Source: G963674685 sp964591275 (GTDB lineage Bacteria > Lernaellota > Lernaellaia > JACKCT01). Taken from it: DNA of 64,000 nt. The position numbers and the translations under genes were made by a program. Below are positions 1 to 8,771 of the stretch, one piece after another (position 1 is the stretch's first letter; each line of letters opens with the position of its first letter). The DNA is taken from NCBI GenBank assembly GCA_964591275.1, contig CAZQAE010000013.1, forward strand, positions 1 through 64,000. The letters run 5' to 3'. The notes below the pieces were generated by a model. That model saw nothing but the letters and a program-made list of their open reading frames with translations. It made no database searches and was not told the DNA's origin.

Positions 1-2671
1 CGCCCGCCAGACGACCGACGGCCTCCATCTTATGCGCCTGGCGAAGCTGGTCTTCTATATTCTTCTTGTCGGTGATGTCCGAGCAAGCACCGATCCATTT
101 CTTGGGTAGATTGTCCATACCGAGAACTGGGTAGCCTCGATCTTCCCAATAGCGCAAGGCGCCGTCTTTCCGCCGCACTCGATACTCATAGTGGATGGCT
201 TGAGTTGAACGACGATGTTGTTCAACGGCATCGCTCAGAATGGCGAGGTCATCGGGGTGGATTATCCCCGTCCAACCTTCGATAGTGCGGGGAATCTCTC
301 CGGGTTCGTATCCCAATTCCGAATCGATATCACCTAACCAAAGCAATTCATCCGTACTCACATCCCATTCATAAATGAGGTCCGCGCTGGCTTCGGCGAT
401 GACCTGAAATCTTCTTTGCTGTTCCTTGAGATCGGAAATATCACGTACCGTAGTAACACGCACTCCGCCAATATCTTTATAAGGTATGAATTTGGCGTGA
501 ATGGAAACAGGAAACTTTGAACCGTCCCTTCTCAAACCCACTGCTTCATACGGCTCTGCGGAATTCGCCAACATATGGGTTTTGACGATCTCATGGCTCT
601 CGGGGGCAATAACATCGGTGCCGAAAATGCCGACAAGCTCGGAAGGATCATCGTACCCGAAAATATCCGCGGCAGCCTGGTTCGCCTCCAGGCAGCGGCC
701 CTTGTAATTAATGAAAATGGCTTCGATAGCCGCATCAGCAAGGTAATGAAAGCGCTCCTCACTCTCCCGCAGCGCCTCCTCGGCCCGCTTGCACGCCAGC
801 GCCGCTCCAATGCGGGAAGCGATTCCTTCCAGGCTCTCAACCACTTGGAGAGAAAGCAAGCCTTTGCGCTGATCGCAGAACTGAATCAGGCCAATAATCC
901 GATCCATGTTTCGAATCGGCGCCAGGGCCACGGACTGGAAACTATCATGGAGGCATCGGTCCTGCGGATGAAATCTTGTCACTGGGAAAGGCGTGTCTTC
1001 TCCGTCTGTTATCCAACAACTTCCACCTTTTGTAAAACAGGGATTTGTCGGATCAATCTTGCCGGAAATGACCAGGCCACAAGCACATTCCAAGCAAACA
1101 TTGCCATCTTTATCTCGGCACACATCGCCATCACTGCCGCGCTCGATCAGCGTATTCCCCGTTCGCAGAAAGTCCTTGGAAAAACCTTCCTGCGCGAAAT
1201 AGGGAAAGTCGTCCCCGTCTTGCAGACGAATTCCCACGGCATCGAACCCAGTGCCCATCTTTAATGCAGCAAGGACACGCTGGATGGAAACCGACAGTTC
1301 TGCCGGCTCGTTCAATATCTGAAGGATTTCAACGCTCATTTTTCCGTAGGCTTTTGCTCGCTCTCTGTCGGTGATATCTTCCGATACACCTTCGAGCCAT
1401 CCCTTGTCCAACCTCAACCTTGCGGAGTATTTTATGAAAATAATCGAGCCGTCATTCCTTCTGAAGCGAGCCTTAAAATCTCGAAATGAACCATCCTCTT
1501 TCAGAAGAGAAATCATTTTTTCCCGTGCGTGAGAGTCAACATATCTCTCCGCAATATCAAAGGGTTCGGCCAGCAATTGCTCTCTGCTTTCAAATCCTAT
1601 GAGCCAGGCCAGCGCATCATTCGCATCCAGGAGAAATCCAGTTTTAATATCTGTCCGGAATAGACCGACCGGACTATCGAGAAAGATGTTTCTGTAGGTT
1701 TCTTCCGCTGTCCATAGCGCCTCCTCGGCCAGCTTGCGCTCGGTGATGTCCTGAACCGCTCCCCAAAGACCAACCGTTTTACCTTCTGAGTCAACCTCGG
1801 TCTCGCCCCGTACCCACATCCAGCCATTGCTTCCATCTTTCCTTACGGTTTTCAACTCTAACTCGTAAGGAACTCCCGTCGCCCTTGTATTGGCCAGGGC
1901 AGTGGATAGCGCCTCCCCACTTTCAGGGGTAAAGAGCTTCATACTCTCGGTAAAAGACGGAGGGGGAAGCGCCGGATCAAAGCCATACATGGCATAAAGT
2001 TCTTCCGACCAAATGACCTCGTTGGTTGCAATGTTCAGCCGCCAACTGCCCAAATGGGCAATTTGCTGCGATACTCTTAGGTCTTCCCCAATCTCCCGCA
2101 ACCGGGCGGTCGCCTCCAGTTCCCGCTTTCTTTGCAACCCAAGGCCGGCGATCATCTGGGCAAGCTGGGAGAGAAAAAGCAGGGCAGACTGAAATTTCTC
2201 CAAAGGTATGACGGGGATCTCGCGAAACGCCGAAATGTATGCTTCCTCGTCAAATCCGAATTCCCTGGCGCTTTCGCGGAAATTCATCTCAACAACTTTA
2301 TCCGGCGGTTCCAAAAAGAATTGCCCAACGAATGCGTTGGCAATATGTTCGCCTTCGATGATGATGGGAATCGAGGCGTCCGTTAAACCGCGAGGGCATG
2401 TGTACATGGCAAACGGGGCGCCCTCATCGATCTTCTTGCGAATCGCGATGTCGCTGGCGATGCAGTCTTTTTCGATATCCGGGTGTTTGCGGTGAAAATC
2501 CGTACAAATGCGCCGCCAGCCCGATCCTGCCAGGATTTCCCCATTCATGGCGATGATCGCTGAAGCAATTCCCACAATCATGTTAAGATGATCGGTCAAT
2601 TCCTGCAGCATGAAAATTTCGACGAGATCTTTCAACTGGTATTTCAGTTTGCCACCCCATTTCAACAGCAT
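1..2671 (-). CDS. PocR-PAS-PAS-GAF-PAS-PAS sensor histidine kinase, 3' end outside window
   Basis: The minus frame is open from an ATG at 2671 to the window edge (about 890 codons). Residues ~15-165 match the PocR ligand-sensing domain: spaced Cys residues, CPRGLTDASIPI and a following AFVGQFF. Then come PAS ~205-310 (ends QDITERK), PAS ~315-440, a Cys-rich GAF ~450-620, PAS ~634-747 and PAS ~752-865. The last visible residues, QAHKMEAVGRLAG, are the usual start of a HisKA dimerisation helix, so the phospho-acceptor His and the ATPase lie off the window. No membrane segment is visible, so the protein is probably a cytoplasmic sensor. The start is uncertain: there is no clear Shine-Dalgarno, and an in-frame GTG lies at 2749 before the upstream stop at 2764. 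The ligand is unknown; PocR domains are known to bind small molecules such as propanediol. Confidence 0.85.
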   Translation of the reverse strand, partial: MLLKWGGKLKYQLKDLVEIFMLQELTDHLNMIVGIASAIIAMNGEILAGSGWRRICTDFHRKHPDIEKDCIASDIAIRKKIDEGAPFAMYTCPRGLTDASIPIIIEGEHIANAFVGQFFLEPPDKVVEMNFRESAREFGFDEEAYISAFREIPVIPLEKFQSALLFLSQLAQMIAGLGLQRKRELEATARLREIGEDLRVSQQIAHLGSWRLNIATNEVIWSEELYAMYGFDPALPPPSFTESMKLFTPESGEALSTALANTRATGVPYELELKTVRKDGSNGWMWVRGETEVDSEGKTVGLWGAVQDITERKLAEEALWTAEETYRNIFLDSPVGLFRTDIKTGFLLDANDALAWLIGFESREQLLAEPFDIAERYVDSHAREKMISLLKEDGSFRDFKARFRRNDGSIIFIKYSARLRLDKGWLEGVSEDITDRERAKAYGKMSVEILQILNEPAELSVSIQRVLAALKMGTGFDAVGIRLQDGDDFPYFAQEGFSKDFLRTGNTLIERGSDGDVCRDKDGNVCLECACGLVISGKIDPTNPCFTKGGSCWITDGEDTPFPVTRFHPQDRCLHDSFQSVALAPIRNMDRIIGLIQFCDQRKGLLSLQVVESLEGIASRIGAALACKRAEEALRESEERFHYLADAAIEAIFINYKGRCLEANQAAADIFGYDDPSELVGIFGTDVIAPESHEIVKTHMLANSAEPYEAVGLRRDGSKFPVSIHAKFIPYKDIGGVRVTTVRDISDLKEQQRRFQVIAEASADLIYEWDVSTDELLWLGDIDSELGYEPGEIPRTIEGWTGIIHPDDLAILSDAVEQHRRSTQAIHYEYRVRRKDGALRYWEDRGYPVLGMDNLPKKWIGACSDITDKKNIEDQLRQAHKMEAVGRLAG

Positions 2672-2924
2672 AAAAAACGGAAATTTCTGCAGTCGCGTCC
2701 CAGAATTCTGAACAGAAACAGGTGTCGGGGACAGGCGATTGCGTCTCACTTTTCGATAATTTTAAGGGGCGAGACAAGCAAGATGAATAATGCCTCACCT
2801 ATCTAACCCATCGGCATTTTACCTGCTGAGGATAAGAAAGCAATTCGGAATATCGCCATCGCGCGCCTTTACACCGAGCTTTGCAATGTTGACCACCGCA
2901 AAAGCATTAAGGTACGGTTGTGAA

Positions 2925-3173
2925 ATGGATGACTACGATCTCGAAAATTTGGAAACGCTACAGATGATGACTCTCATTGAGAAACTTGCCACTGGGCGAT
3001 TCACGCAAAACTACACTGATGAGGACCTCAGGTTGCTGGCGAAAATGCGCAACCAGAAGGAATTGATCCTCAGCGTCCTGCACAAAGAGCTTGGCAAGGT
3101 GCAACCACTCAACAGTCACGGACGAGAAAAGATAGACAACCTGATTCATGTGGTGAAAAAATTCTGCAAATAG
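2925..3173 (+). CDS. small helical hypothetical protein
   Basis: An ORF of 82 codons starts at the ATG at 2925, behind a possible Shine-Dalgarno AAGG at 2909-2912. The product (MDDYDLENLETLQ...) is acidic at the N-terminus and predicted by eye to be mostly helical, with no Cys pair, membrane segment or signal peptide. The frame is open further upstream to 2790, but that part reads like non-coding sequence. It lies divergent from the PocR kinase (start 2671) and converges on the crotonase gene. I do not recognise the family; it could be a small regulator or a chance ORF. Confidence 0.4.
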   Translation: MDDYDLENLETLQMMTLIEKLATGRFTQNYTDEDLRLLAKMRNQKELILSVLHKELGKVQPLNSHGREKIDNLIHVVKKFCK

Positions 3174-3222
3174 CATGCTTTCGCGAAACCGCTTGCCACG
3201 GGTAATTACACTTGGCGAACTG

Positions 3223-3999
3223 CTATTTATCCTTCCAATTCGCCTCGCGTTTTTCCATGAAAGCCATCACGCCTTCCATCGCATCCTCCGACATGGCGTT
3301 GACGGTCAGCATCCCGTGCAGATAACTGAGAGCCTGATCGGTGCTCATATCTTCCATCGTATGAAAGGCCGTCTTTCCCAGACGCAGGATGGCAGAGCTT
3401 TTCCCGGCCAGCGCCGTGGTGATCTCATGGGTCTTTTCGTCGAGTTTGTCGGGTGCAACGGCGTAATTCGCCATGCCCAATTGCACAGCCTCCGAAGCGG
3501 AAACGCGCTGCCCGGTGAGCATCATCTCGACAAGTTTTTTGCGCGGAACGTGCTTGACCAAAAGCGCCATAATCATCATGGGGAAAAGCCCCAGTTTGAC
3601 CTCCGGCGTACCGAATGCGGCGTTTTGACCGGCGACGACGATGTCGCAGGCCAGCGCCAGACCGAGGCCGCCTCCCAAGGCATGACCATTGACCCTGGCG
3701 ACCAGGGGCTTGCCGCATTCCTGCATGCGCCGGATAAGCTGGGCGTACTTCCCTCGGCCCTCGTGTATGGCCAAAAAACCCGCCGAAGGATCGATGCGCA
3801 TGTCGCCCCCGGCGCAGAACGCTTTTTCACCGGCTCCCGTCAGCACGATCACACGTGTATCCGCACTGGCCTCAAGCTTCTCGATCCCGGCCAGAAGTCC
3901 GTCGATAACATCGATTGTGATGGCGTTTCTAGCCTCGGGCCGATTGATGACAAGGCGTCCGACAGAACCATCGTATTCGACGAGGATGACATCGCTCAT
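3223..3999 (-). CDS. enoyl-CoA hydratase/isomerase family protein (crotonase fold)
   Basis: The product has 258 residues, the usual crotonase length, starting at an ATG with a strong Shine-Dalgarno (GGAGG, 5 nt upstream). AFCAGGDM and HALGGGLGLALACD form the oxyanion hole that holds the acyl-CoA thioester. TPEVKLGLFPM carries the second catalytic Glu, equivalent to rat Glu164. The first Glu (rat Glu144, in GGGCEL) is Gly here (GGGLGL), so simple hydratase chemistry is doubtful; an isomerase or a specialised lyase activity is possible. The biotin carboxylase gene lies 178 bp upstream on the same strand, and two acyl-CoA dehydrogenases lie further upstream. That context fits branched-chain or fatty acyl-CoA breakdown. 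The substrate cannot be told from the sequence. Confidence 0.88.
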   Translation of the reverse strand: MSDVILVEYDGSVGRLVINRPEARNAITIDVIDGLLAGIEKLEASADTRVIVLTGAGEKAFCAGGDMRIDPSAGFLAIHEGRGKYAQLIRRMQECGKPLVARVNGHALGGGLGLALACDIVVAGQNAAFGTPEVKLGLFPMMIMALLVKHVPRKKLVEMMLTGQRVSASEAVQLGMANYAVAPDKLDEKTHEITTALAGKSSAILRLGKTAFHTMEDMSTDQALSYLHGMLTVNAMSEDAMEGVMAFMEKREANWKDK

Positions 4000-4177
4000 A
4001 ATGACCTCCAATAAACTATGCAGGGGCGATCCCCCGCCTGCGGTGAGCATAGCCGAACCGTAGTCGTCCCATTGCCAGGACAGGCACGGGGGCCTGTCCG
4101 TAGAGCGGCGTGCCCGAAAAATTGTGTAGCACCGGCACCCTCGCCTGTGTACATCCATCCGTTTTCTGACTCAGCCT

Positions 4178-5536
4178 TCATCCTTCCCTTATCAGCTCAT
4201 CCAGATGATCGCCAATGAAGGCCGTTGTGTAAACGCCGCTTCGGAACACCGGATGACGCAAAGCTTTCACCAAAAATTCCCGGTTCGTTTCCAGGCCGAG
4301 AATTACGGTCTTTTCCAGCGCTTCCGCCAGTTTGTCGGCAGCTTCGTCGCGGCTTGGCGCCAGGGCAACGACTTTTGCGATCAGGGGATCGTAGAAAGGC
4401 GTAACCACGCTGCCCGTCTCGACGCCACCGTCCACGCGCAATCCTTCCATCTGAGGGTAGACCAATTTTTCAATGGTCCCAGGCCTGGGCAGAAACTTTT
4501 TTGCCGGGTCCTCGGCGTAGAGTCGCGCCTCAATGCTGTGGCCCATCGATTTCGCGGCAATGATGTCTTCGCTCAGGGCTTCGCCGCCGGCGATACGTAT
4601 CTGATGTTCGACAAGATCAAGACCGGTCACCATTTCGGTGACGGGATGCTCGACTTGCAGGCGCATGTTGATTTCCAGAAAATACCAATTGCGATCACCG
4701 TCAACCAGGCATTCAAATGTGCCCGCGTTTTTGTATCCAATCTCCGCCGCGACTCTAGCGATTTTCTCCGACATCTCCCGGCGCAATTCGTCCGTCACAA
4801 ATGGCGAGGGCGACTCCTCGATAACCTTCTGCTGCCGGCGCTGCACGGAGCATTCTCGCTCGAAGACCGTCGCCGCCGCCCCGTAGCCGTCGGCCATCAC
4901 CTGAAATTCGATATGATGCGTTTGCGGCACGACCTTCTCGATGTAGATTTCGCCGCGACTAAAGGCCCTTTCGGCTCGTTGGGATGCCTTTTTCATGGCT
5001 TTGGCCAGCTTGTCGGGATTTTCCACGACGGTCATACCGATTCCGCCGCCGCCAAATGATGCCTTGACGATTACCGGATAGCCGATGGCATCCGCCACGG
5101 CCCGCGCCTCATCAATATCCGATACATTGCCGCTGCTTCCCGGGATCACCGGCAACCCCGCCTTTGCCATGACCGAGCGCGCCGCCTGTTTGTCGGAAAG
5201 GGCGTTCATCGTTTCCGGCGTCGGACCGATAAATACCAGGTCCGCCCTGGCGCAGGCGCCGGCGAAATCGGCGTTTTCCGCCAAAAATCCATAACCCGGA
5301 TGAATCGCCTCGCAACCGGTTTTTTTCGCCGCTTCAATGATCTTTTCGATCACAAGATAACTTTGCGTGGGCACTGACGGGCCGATGGGTACGGATTCAT
5401 CGGCATATTTCACGAAGGGAGCTTTTGCATCGGCTTCTGAAAAAACGGCGGTGCTTTGAATCCCGAGGCGGCGGCAGGTGCGCATGATGCGTAGGGCGAT
5501 TTCTCCACGATTGGCAATGAGTATTTTTTTTATCAT
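4178..5536 (-). CDS. accC: biotin carboxylase subunit of an acyl-CoA carboxylase
   Basis: This is a 452-residue ATP-grasp enzyme that carboxylates biotin on a carrier protein with ATP and bicarbonate. It starts IKKILIANRGEIALRI, the typical biotin carboxylase N-terminus. It has the glycine-rich ATP lid (SFGGGGIGM), the FLEINMRLQVEHPVTE active-site stretch and RLYAEDPAKKFLPRPG. It ends right after the biotin carboxylase C domain, so the biotin carrier and carboxyltransferase must be separate proteins, and neither is in this window. The neighbours (crotonase, acyl-CoA dehydrogenases) suggest a propionyl-, methylcrotonyl- or geranyl-CoA type carboxylase rather than the housekeeping acetyl-CoA enzyme. 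That assignment, and so the gene symbol, is tentative. Confidence 0.85.
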   Translation of the reverse strand: MIKKILIANRGEIALRIMRTCRRLGIQSTAVFSEADAKAPFVKYADESVPIGPSVPTQSYLVIEKIIEAAKKTGCEAIHPGYGFLAENADFAGACARADLVFIGPTPETMNALSDKQAARSVMAKAGLPVIPGSSGNVSDIDEARAVADAIGYPVIVKASFGGGGIGMTVVENPDKLAKAMKKASQRAERAFSRGEIYIEKVVPQTHHIEFQVMADGYGAAATVFERECSVQRRQQKVIEESPSPFVTDELRREMSEKIARVAAEIGYKNAGTFECLVDGDRNWYFLEINMRLQVEHPVTEMVTGLDLVEHQIRIAGGEALSEDIIAAKSMGHSIEARLYAEDPAKKFLPRPGTIEKLVYPQMEGLRVDGGVETGSVVTPFYDPLIAKVVALAPSRDEAADKLAEALEKTVILGLETNREFLVKALRHPVFRSGVYTTAFIGDHLDELIREG

Positions 5537-5763
5537 CAGAAGTCCTGAGAAAAGATTTTTACGAGATATGCTTATCGCCTGATCATAAAGGCGTCAAGAA
5601 AAGCTACAAAATGGCAGCGAATCATTTTTTAAGGTGGAAAAAACATATTGATCAACGCCCATGAAACGTTAGATTTCATGAAATCCGGGATTCACTTGAA
5701 TGCCAATAACTCGAAAGGCTTTTGCCCGAGTGCGTCAATCACTGGAATGGCGTTTATGGGCTC

Positions 5764-8400
5764 TTATATACCGCACCGGCTGCTGTCATCATCATTTGCA
5801 TCATCGTCCGCGTTGTCGCCTGTTTCGTCATCATCCAAATCGAGGCCCGCGTCATCGTTGGCGTCATCGTTGACGTCATCGTCCGCGTCGTCGTCCATGG
5901 GCGGGATGGTGCTTGTTGTCGTTGATTCCACAGTGGTCGTCGTAGTCGACGTGGTGGTCGTCGGATCGATGATCCATCGTCCCCGGATCCGCAGTCCGTT
6001 GTCGAGTGTTTCATCCACATAGCTTTGGTACACAACCATGCACTGACCATTTTGATCGCAATCCACGTCCGGGTCCTTATCCGGATCGGTGCTGTCGGTC
6101 AGTTGGATCGCATCGGTATCGACGAGTTGTCCTGCCGGATTGACCCGAGCGGCGTAGATGTCCGAATTCGTCCCCTCCGCCCAGTCGTCCGGCGAATTGC
6201 GGTAGTCGTCCCAGACCACCATAAAATTCTGGCCGTTAAATGCCACGTTGGGATGAAACTGATGATGCATGGCCTGCGTTATTATGAGGTCCTGCCCGTC
6301 CAGAAGAGTTCCGTCCGGCGTCACGCGCTGGCCGTGGATGTCGGAATTATTTAAGATGCCGTAATCCTCCCACACCACGAAAAAGTTCTGCCCGTCACAT
6401 GCGATGTCCGACAGCCCCTGTTTGTCGAAGAGGCTGGGGGAAATCCTGAAGGCTTCTGAATCCAGGATATCGCCGTCTGGCCCGACCCGTTTGGCGAAAA
6501 GGACCGGTGTGTCCAACAGTTCAGTGTACTGATTCCACACGACGAGATAGACGCCGTTGCAAAACTCGGTTTCAACCCAGTAGGCGTCATAAGATCCGCC
6601 GGGATTTTCGTAATTGTACAGAACGATCGGGTCGGTATCGATTAAGGTGCCGCCCGGCGTGATGCGGTTGGCGTAAATTCCCGGATAATCCCCGCCTCGA
6701 TCCTCCCAGGCGATCAGATAGTTGACACCGTCGAAAGCAATATCGCTCCGGTTCGGTTCTTGGGGAAGACCATAGATTTGAATAGGGTTAAGATCCGGCA
6801 ACGATCCGTCTGTTCCGACATGGATGCCTTGAATGTCAAAATAGGGGCCTGGGTAAATGCTTCTACGGTCCGTCCAGATTGCGAGATACTGATCGCCATC
6901 GAATCCGATCGCCGCATCCTCCTGTTGGTCGCGGGAAGTCGCAATCGGCAGGCCCAGGGGATCGAGCACGTTTCGGGAGGGGTTGACGCGCACGCCGTAC
7001 AGGTCGATGGAATTGCCCATCAGTCCGTTTCTGTAGTCTTCCCAGGCGACCAGAAAGTTGCCGCCGCCGTAACGCACAGTGGGATATTCCTGCGTGTTGG
7101 CCGTATAGGCGATGCAATAAAGATCGTCGTCCAGTGATTCCAGAGAAGGTGTGTATCGCTGCGCGAAGATGCTGTGGCCCGTTCCGGAAATATTTCCGAT
7201 CCAGATCAGCAAATAATTCGTCTGGTCGAAAATTGGCAGCGCCGCACCTATGTATTGGTTGTTTAAATTTAAAAGCCGTTTTCCTTCGTAGCCTTCCTCC
7301 CAATCGAGGATGTTCCCGTCGGGATCGATCCGCGCCGCCATGGAAAAGTAATCGTAGCAAGGATCTTCAACATCATCATTATAGAATTGAGCATCCGTCC
7401 ACGTCACCAGGAAGTCTGCGCCGTCGGAGGCGACACTCCCTATTGCCTGTCGATCCGGGTACGCGGCTATACTCAGACCGTCCGGGTCCAGAACCGTTCC
7501 GTCGGGTAAAACCCTGATCCCGACGACGTCGTCCGCGCCGCCGGAATACTCGTTGAACAAAATGAAGAACATGTCGCCGTTAAAGGCAATGCGTGGCGAC
7601 GAATCCACAACGTTTCTGTCGGTCAACTGAAGAGGCGGGGCGTCGAGAATCTGTCCCGCCGGATTGATCCGCGCGGCATAAAGATCGCTGTGCCAGTCGC
7701 CAATGACGCCCCTATTCCAGACGACAAAAAAGTTCGCGCCGTCGGAGGCGATTTCATGTTGGTTTTCCCATTCTGCTTCGGTGGCCAGGGGAAATCCTTG
7801 CGTATCCGAAACCGTGCCGTCCGGTGCGACGAGCGTTGCGTATAGGTCAACGTTATCCCACTCGGGATCGTTGCGGAAGTCGCGCCACGCGACCAGATAT
7901 TGCCCGCCGGCGTACGCGACCTGGGGCGTCATATTATGGCTCGTGTTTTCGCAGATCGTGATGACCTCTCCTGTGAGAGGCTGTGCGTCGGGTCCCAAAA
8001 AAATTCCGAGGATGTTGTTGTCGCCGTAACAATCCGGTTTCCACGACCAGACCACCAGGAAGTTCTCTCCGTCAGTAGCGATGTCCGGCTTTTGCCCGCC
8101 CGGCCCGATGCGAATGCCCGTAGGATCGAGGACCGTCCCGTCGGGCGCGATTCTCGTGCCGTACACATCATAAACGTAGGGGCCGCCGCGTTGATCATGC
8201 CAAACCACGAGGCAAAAGGAGCTGTTGCAGGCAATCTCCTGGTCGCTTTGGTCGTCGATCGCGGCGATGTAGACCGGCTCGTCCATCATGAATTCGTCAG
8301 AGACCATCGGTTCGACCGCGAAAAGCGCCATCGGAATCAGGATAACGAGAATGGCGAAAGCGAATACCGGGATCCACTGGCTCTTAGACGACCACATCAT
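5764..8400 (-). CDS. secreted ~14-repeat beta-propeller-like protein with Thr- and Asp-rich tail
   Basis: The product has 878 residues. The N-terminus is a membrane segment ending near ALFAVEP, a likely signal peptide or anchor; the start has a good GAAGG Shine-Dalgarno 8 nt upstream. The body is about 14 repeats of 50-60 residues, each with a hydrophobic strand ending in VVW/VAW followed by D.R, and a later PDGTVLD-like turn. Fourteen units would fit two seven-bladed propellers. A Thr-rich linker (~residues 815-832) and an Asp/Asn-rich tail follow, and the protein ends SSRCGI with a lone Cys four codons from the end region. It is probably exported and exposed at the cell surface. No catalytic motif is seen and the function is unknown. 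It sits between two blocks of acyl-CoA genes on the same strand but is unlikely to be functionally linked. Confidence 0.8.
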   Translation of the reverse strand: MMWSSKSQWIPVFAFAILVILIPMALFAVEPMVSDEFMMDEPVYIAAIDDQSDQEIACNSSFCLVVWHDQRGGPYVYDVYGTRIAPDGTVLDPTGIRIGPGGQKPDIATDGENFLVVWSWKPDCYGDNNILGIFLGPDAQPLTGEVITICENTSHNMTPQVAYAGGQYLVAWRDFRNDPEWDNVDLYATLVAPDGTVSDTQGFPLATEAEWENQHEIASDGANFFVVWNRGVIGDWHSDLYAARINPAGQILDAPPLQLTDRNVVDSSPRIAFNGDMFFILFNEYSGGADDVVGIRVLPDGTVLDPDGLSIAAYPDRQAIGSVASDGADFLVTWTDAQFYNDDVEDPCYDYFSMAARIDPDGNILDWEEGYEGKRLLNLNNQYIGAALPIFDQTNYLLIWIGNISGTGHSIFAQRYTPSLESLDDDLYCIAYTANTQEYPTVRYGGGNFLVAWEDYRNGLMGNSIDLYGVRVNPSRNVLDPLGLPIATSRDQQEDAAIGFDGDQYLAIWTDRRSIYPGPYFDIQGIHVGTDGSLPDLNPIQIYGLPQEPNRSDIAFDGVNYLIAWEDRGGDYPGIYANRITPGGTLIDTDPIVLYNYENPGGSYDAYWVETEFCNGVYLVVWNQYTELLDTPVLFAKRVGPDGDILDSEAFRISPSLFDKQGLSDIACDGQNFFVVWEDYGILNNSDIHGQRVTPDGTLLDGQDLIITQAMHHQFHPNVAFNGQNFMVVWDDYRNSPDDWAEGTNSDIYAARVNPAGQLVDTDAIQLTDSTDPDKDPDVDCDQNGQCMVVYQSYVDETLDNGLRIRGRWIIDPTTTTSTTTTTVESTTTSTIPPMDDDADDDVNDDANDDAGLDLDDDETGDNADDDANDDDSSRCGI

Positions 8401-8771
8401 TTTTCAGCCTTCCATCGCCCCGAAAATAATGATGTCTATTCAAATAAAATTCTTCTCGCATTACCTTACTTTATCATATTACCATATTAACGTTGTCGTG
8501 AAAAGAAGGATTTTCCATGTTGGGGAAAATCGCGCCACTCATGTCATCCTTACTTGTGGCAAAATGGATCGAGAAAACGACGGGGGAGGAGCTTAGCGAA
8601 AATCTATTTTTTTAGTTTGGCTCATTTGATTTGTTGATTTCAGACATTGATGCGCGAAGCCGTATTAAGCATTACTCCTTAAGTCCAACCCTTCGTCCAG
8701 CAGAGCTTTGTCTTCTTTTTTCAACGCACGGGATTCAGGCGCTTCCGGCAAACTTTTCACCGACGCCGTCG
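8401..8771. other. intergenic stretch without recognisable genes
   Basis: These 371 bases lie upstream of the repeat protein and downstream of an acyl-CoA dehydrogenase, both on the minus strand. The part next to 8400-8510 is AT-rich and probably holds the promoter of the repeat protein, but I cannot pick a convincing -35/-10 pair. No RNA gene or repeat was seen. Confidence 0.5.

Noticed and set aside
2790..2924. N-terminal extension of the small ORF ending at 3173
   Set aside because: The extension lacks a ribosome site and reads like chance coding; the ATG at 2925 is better placed.
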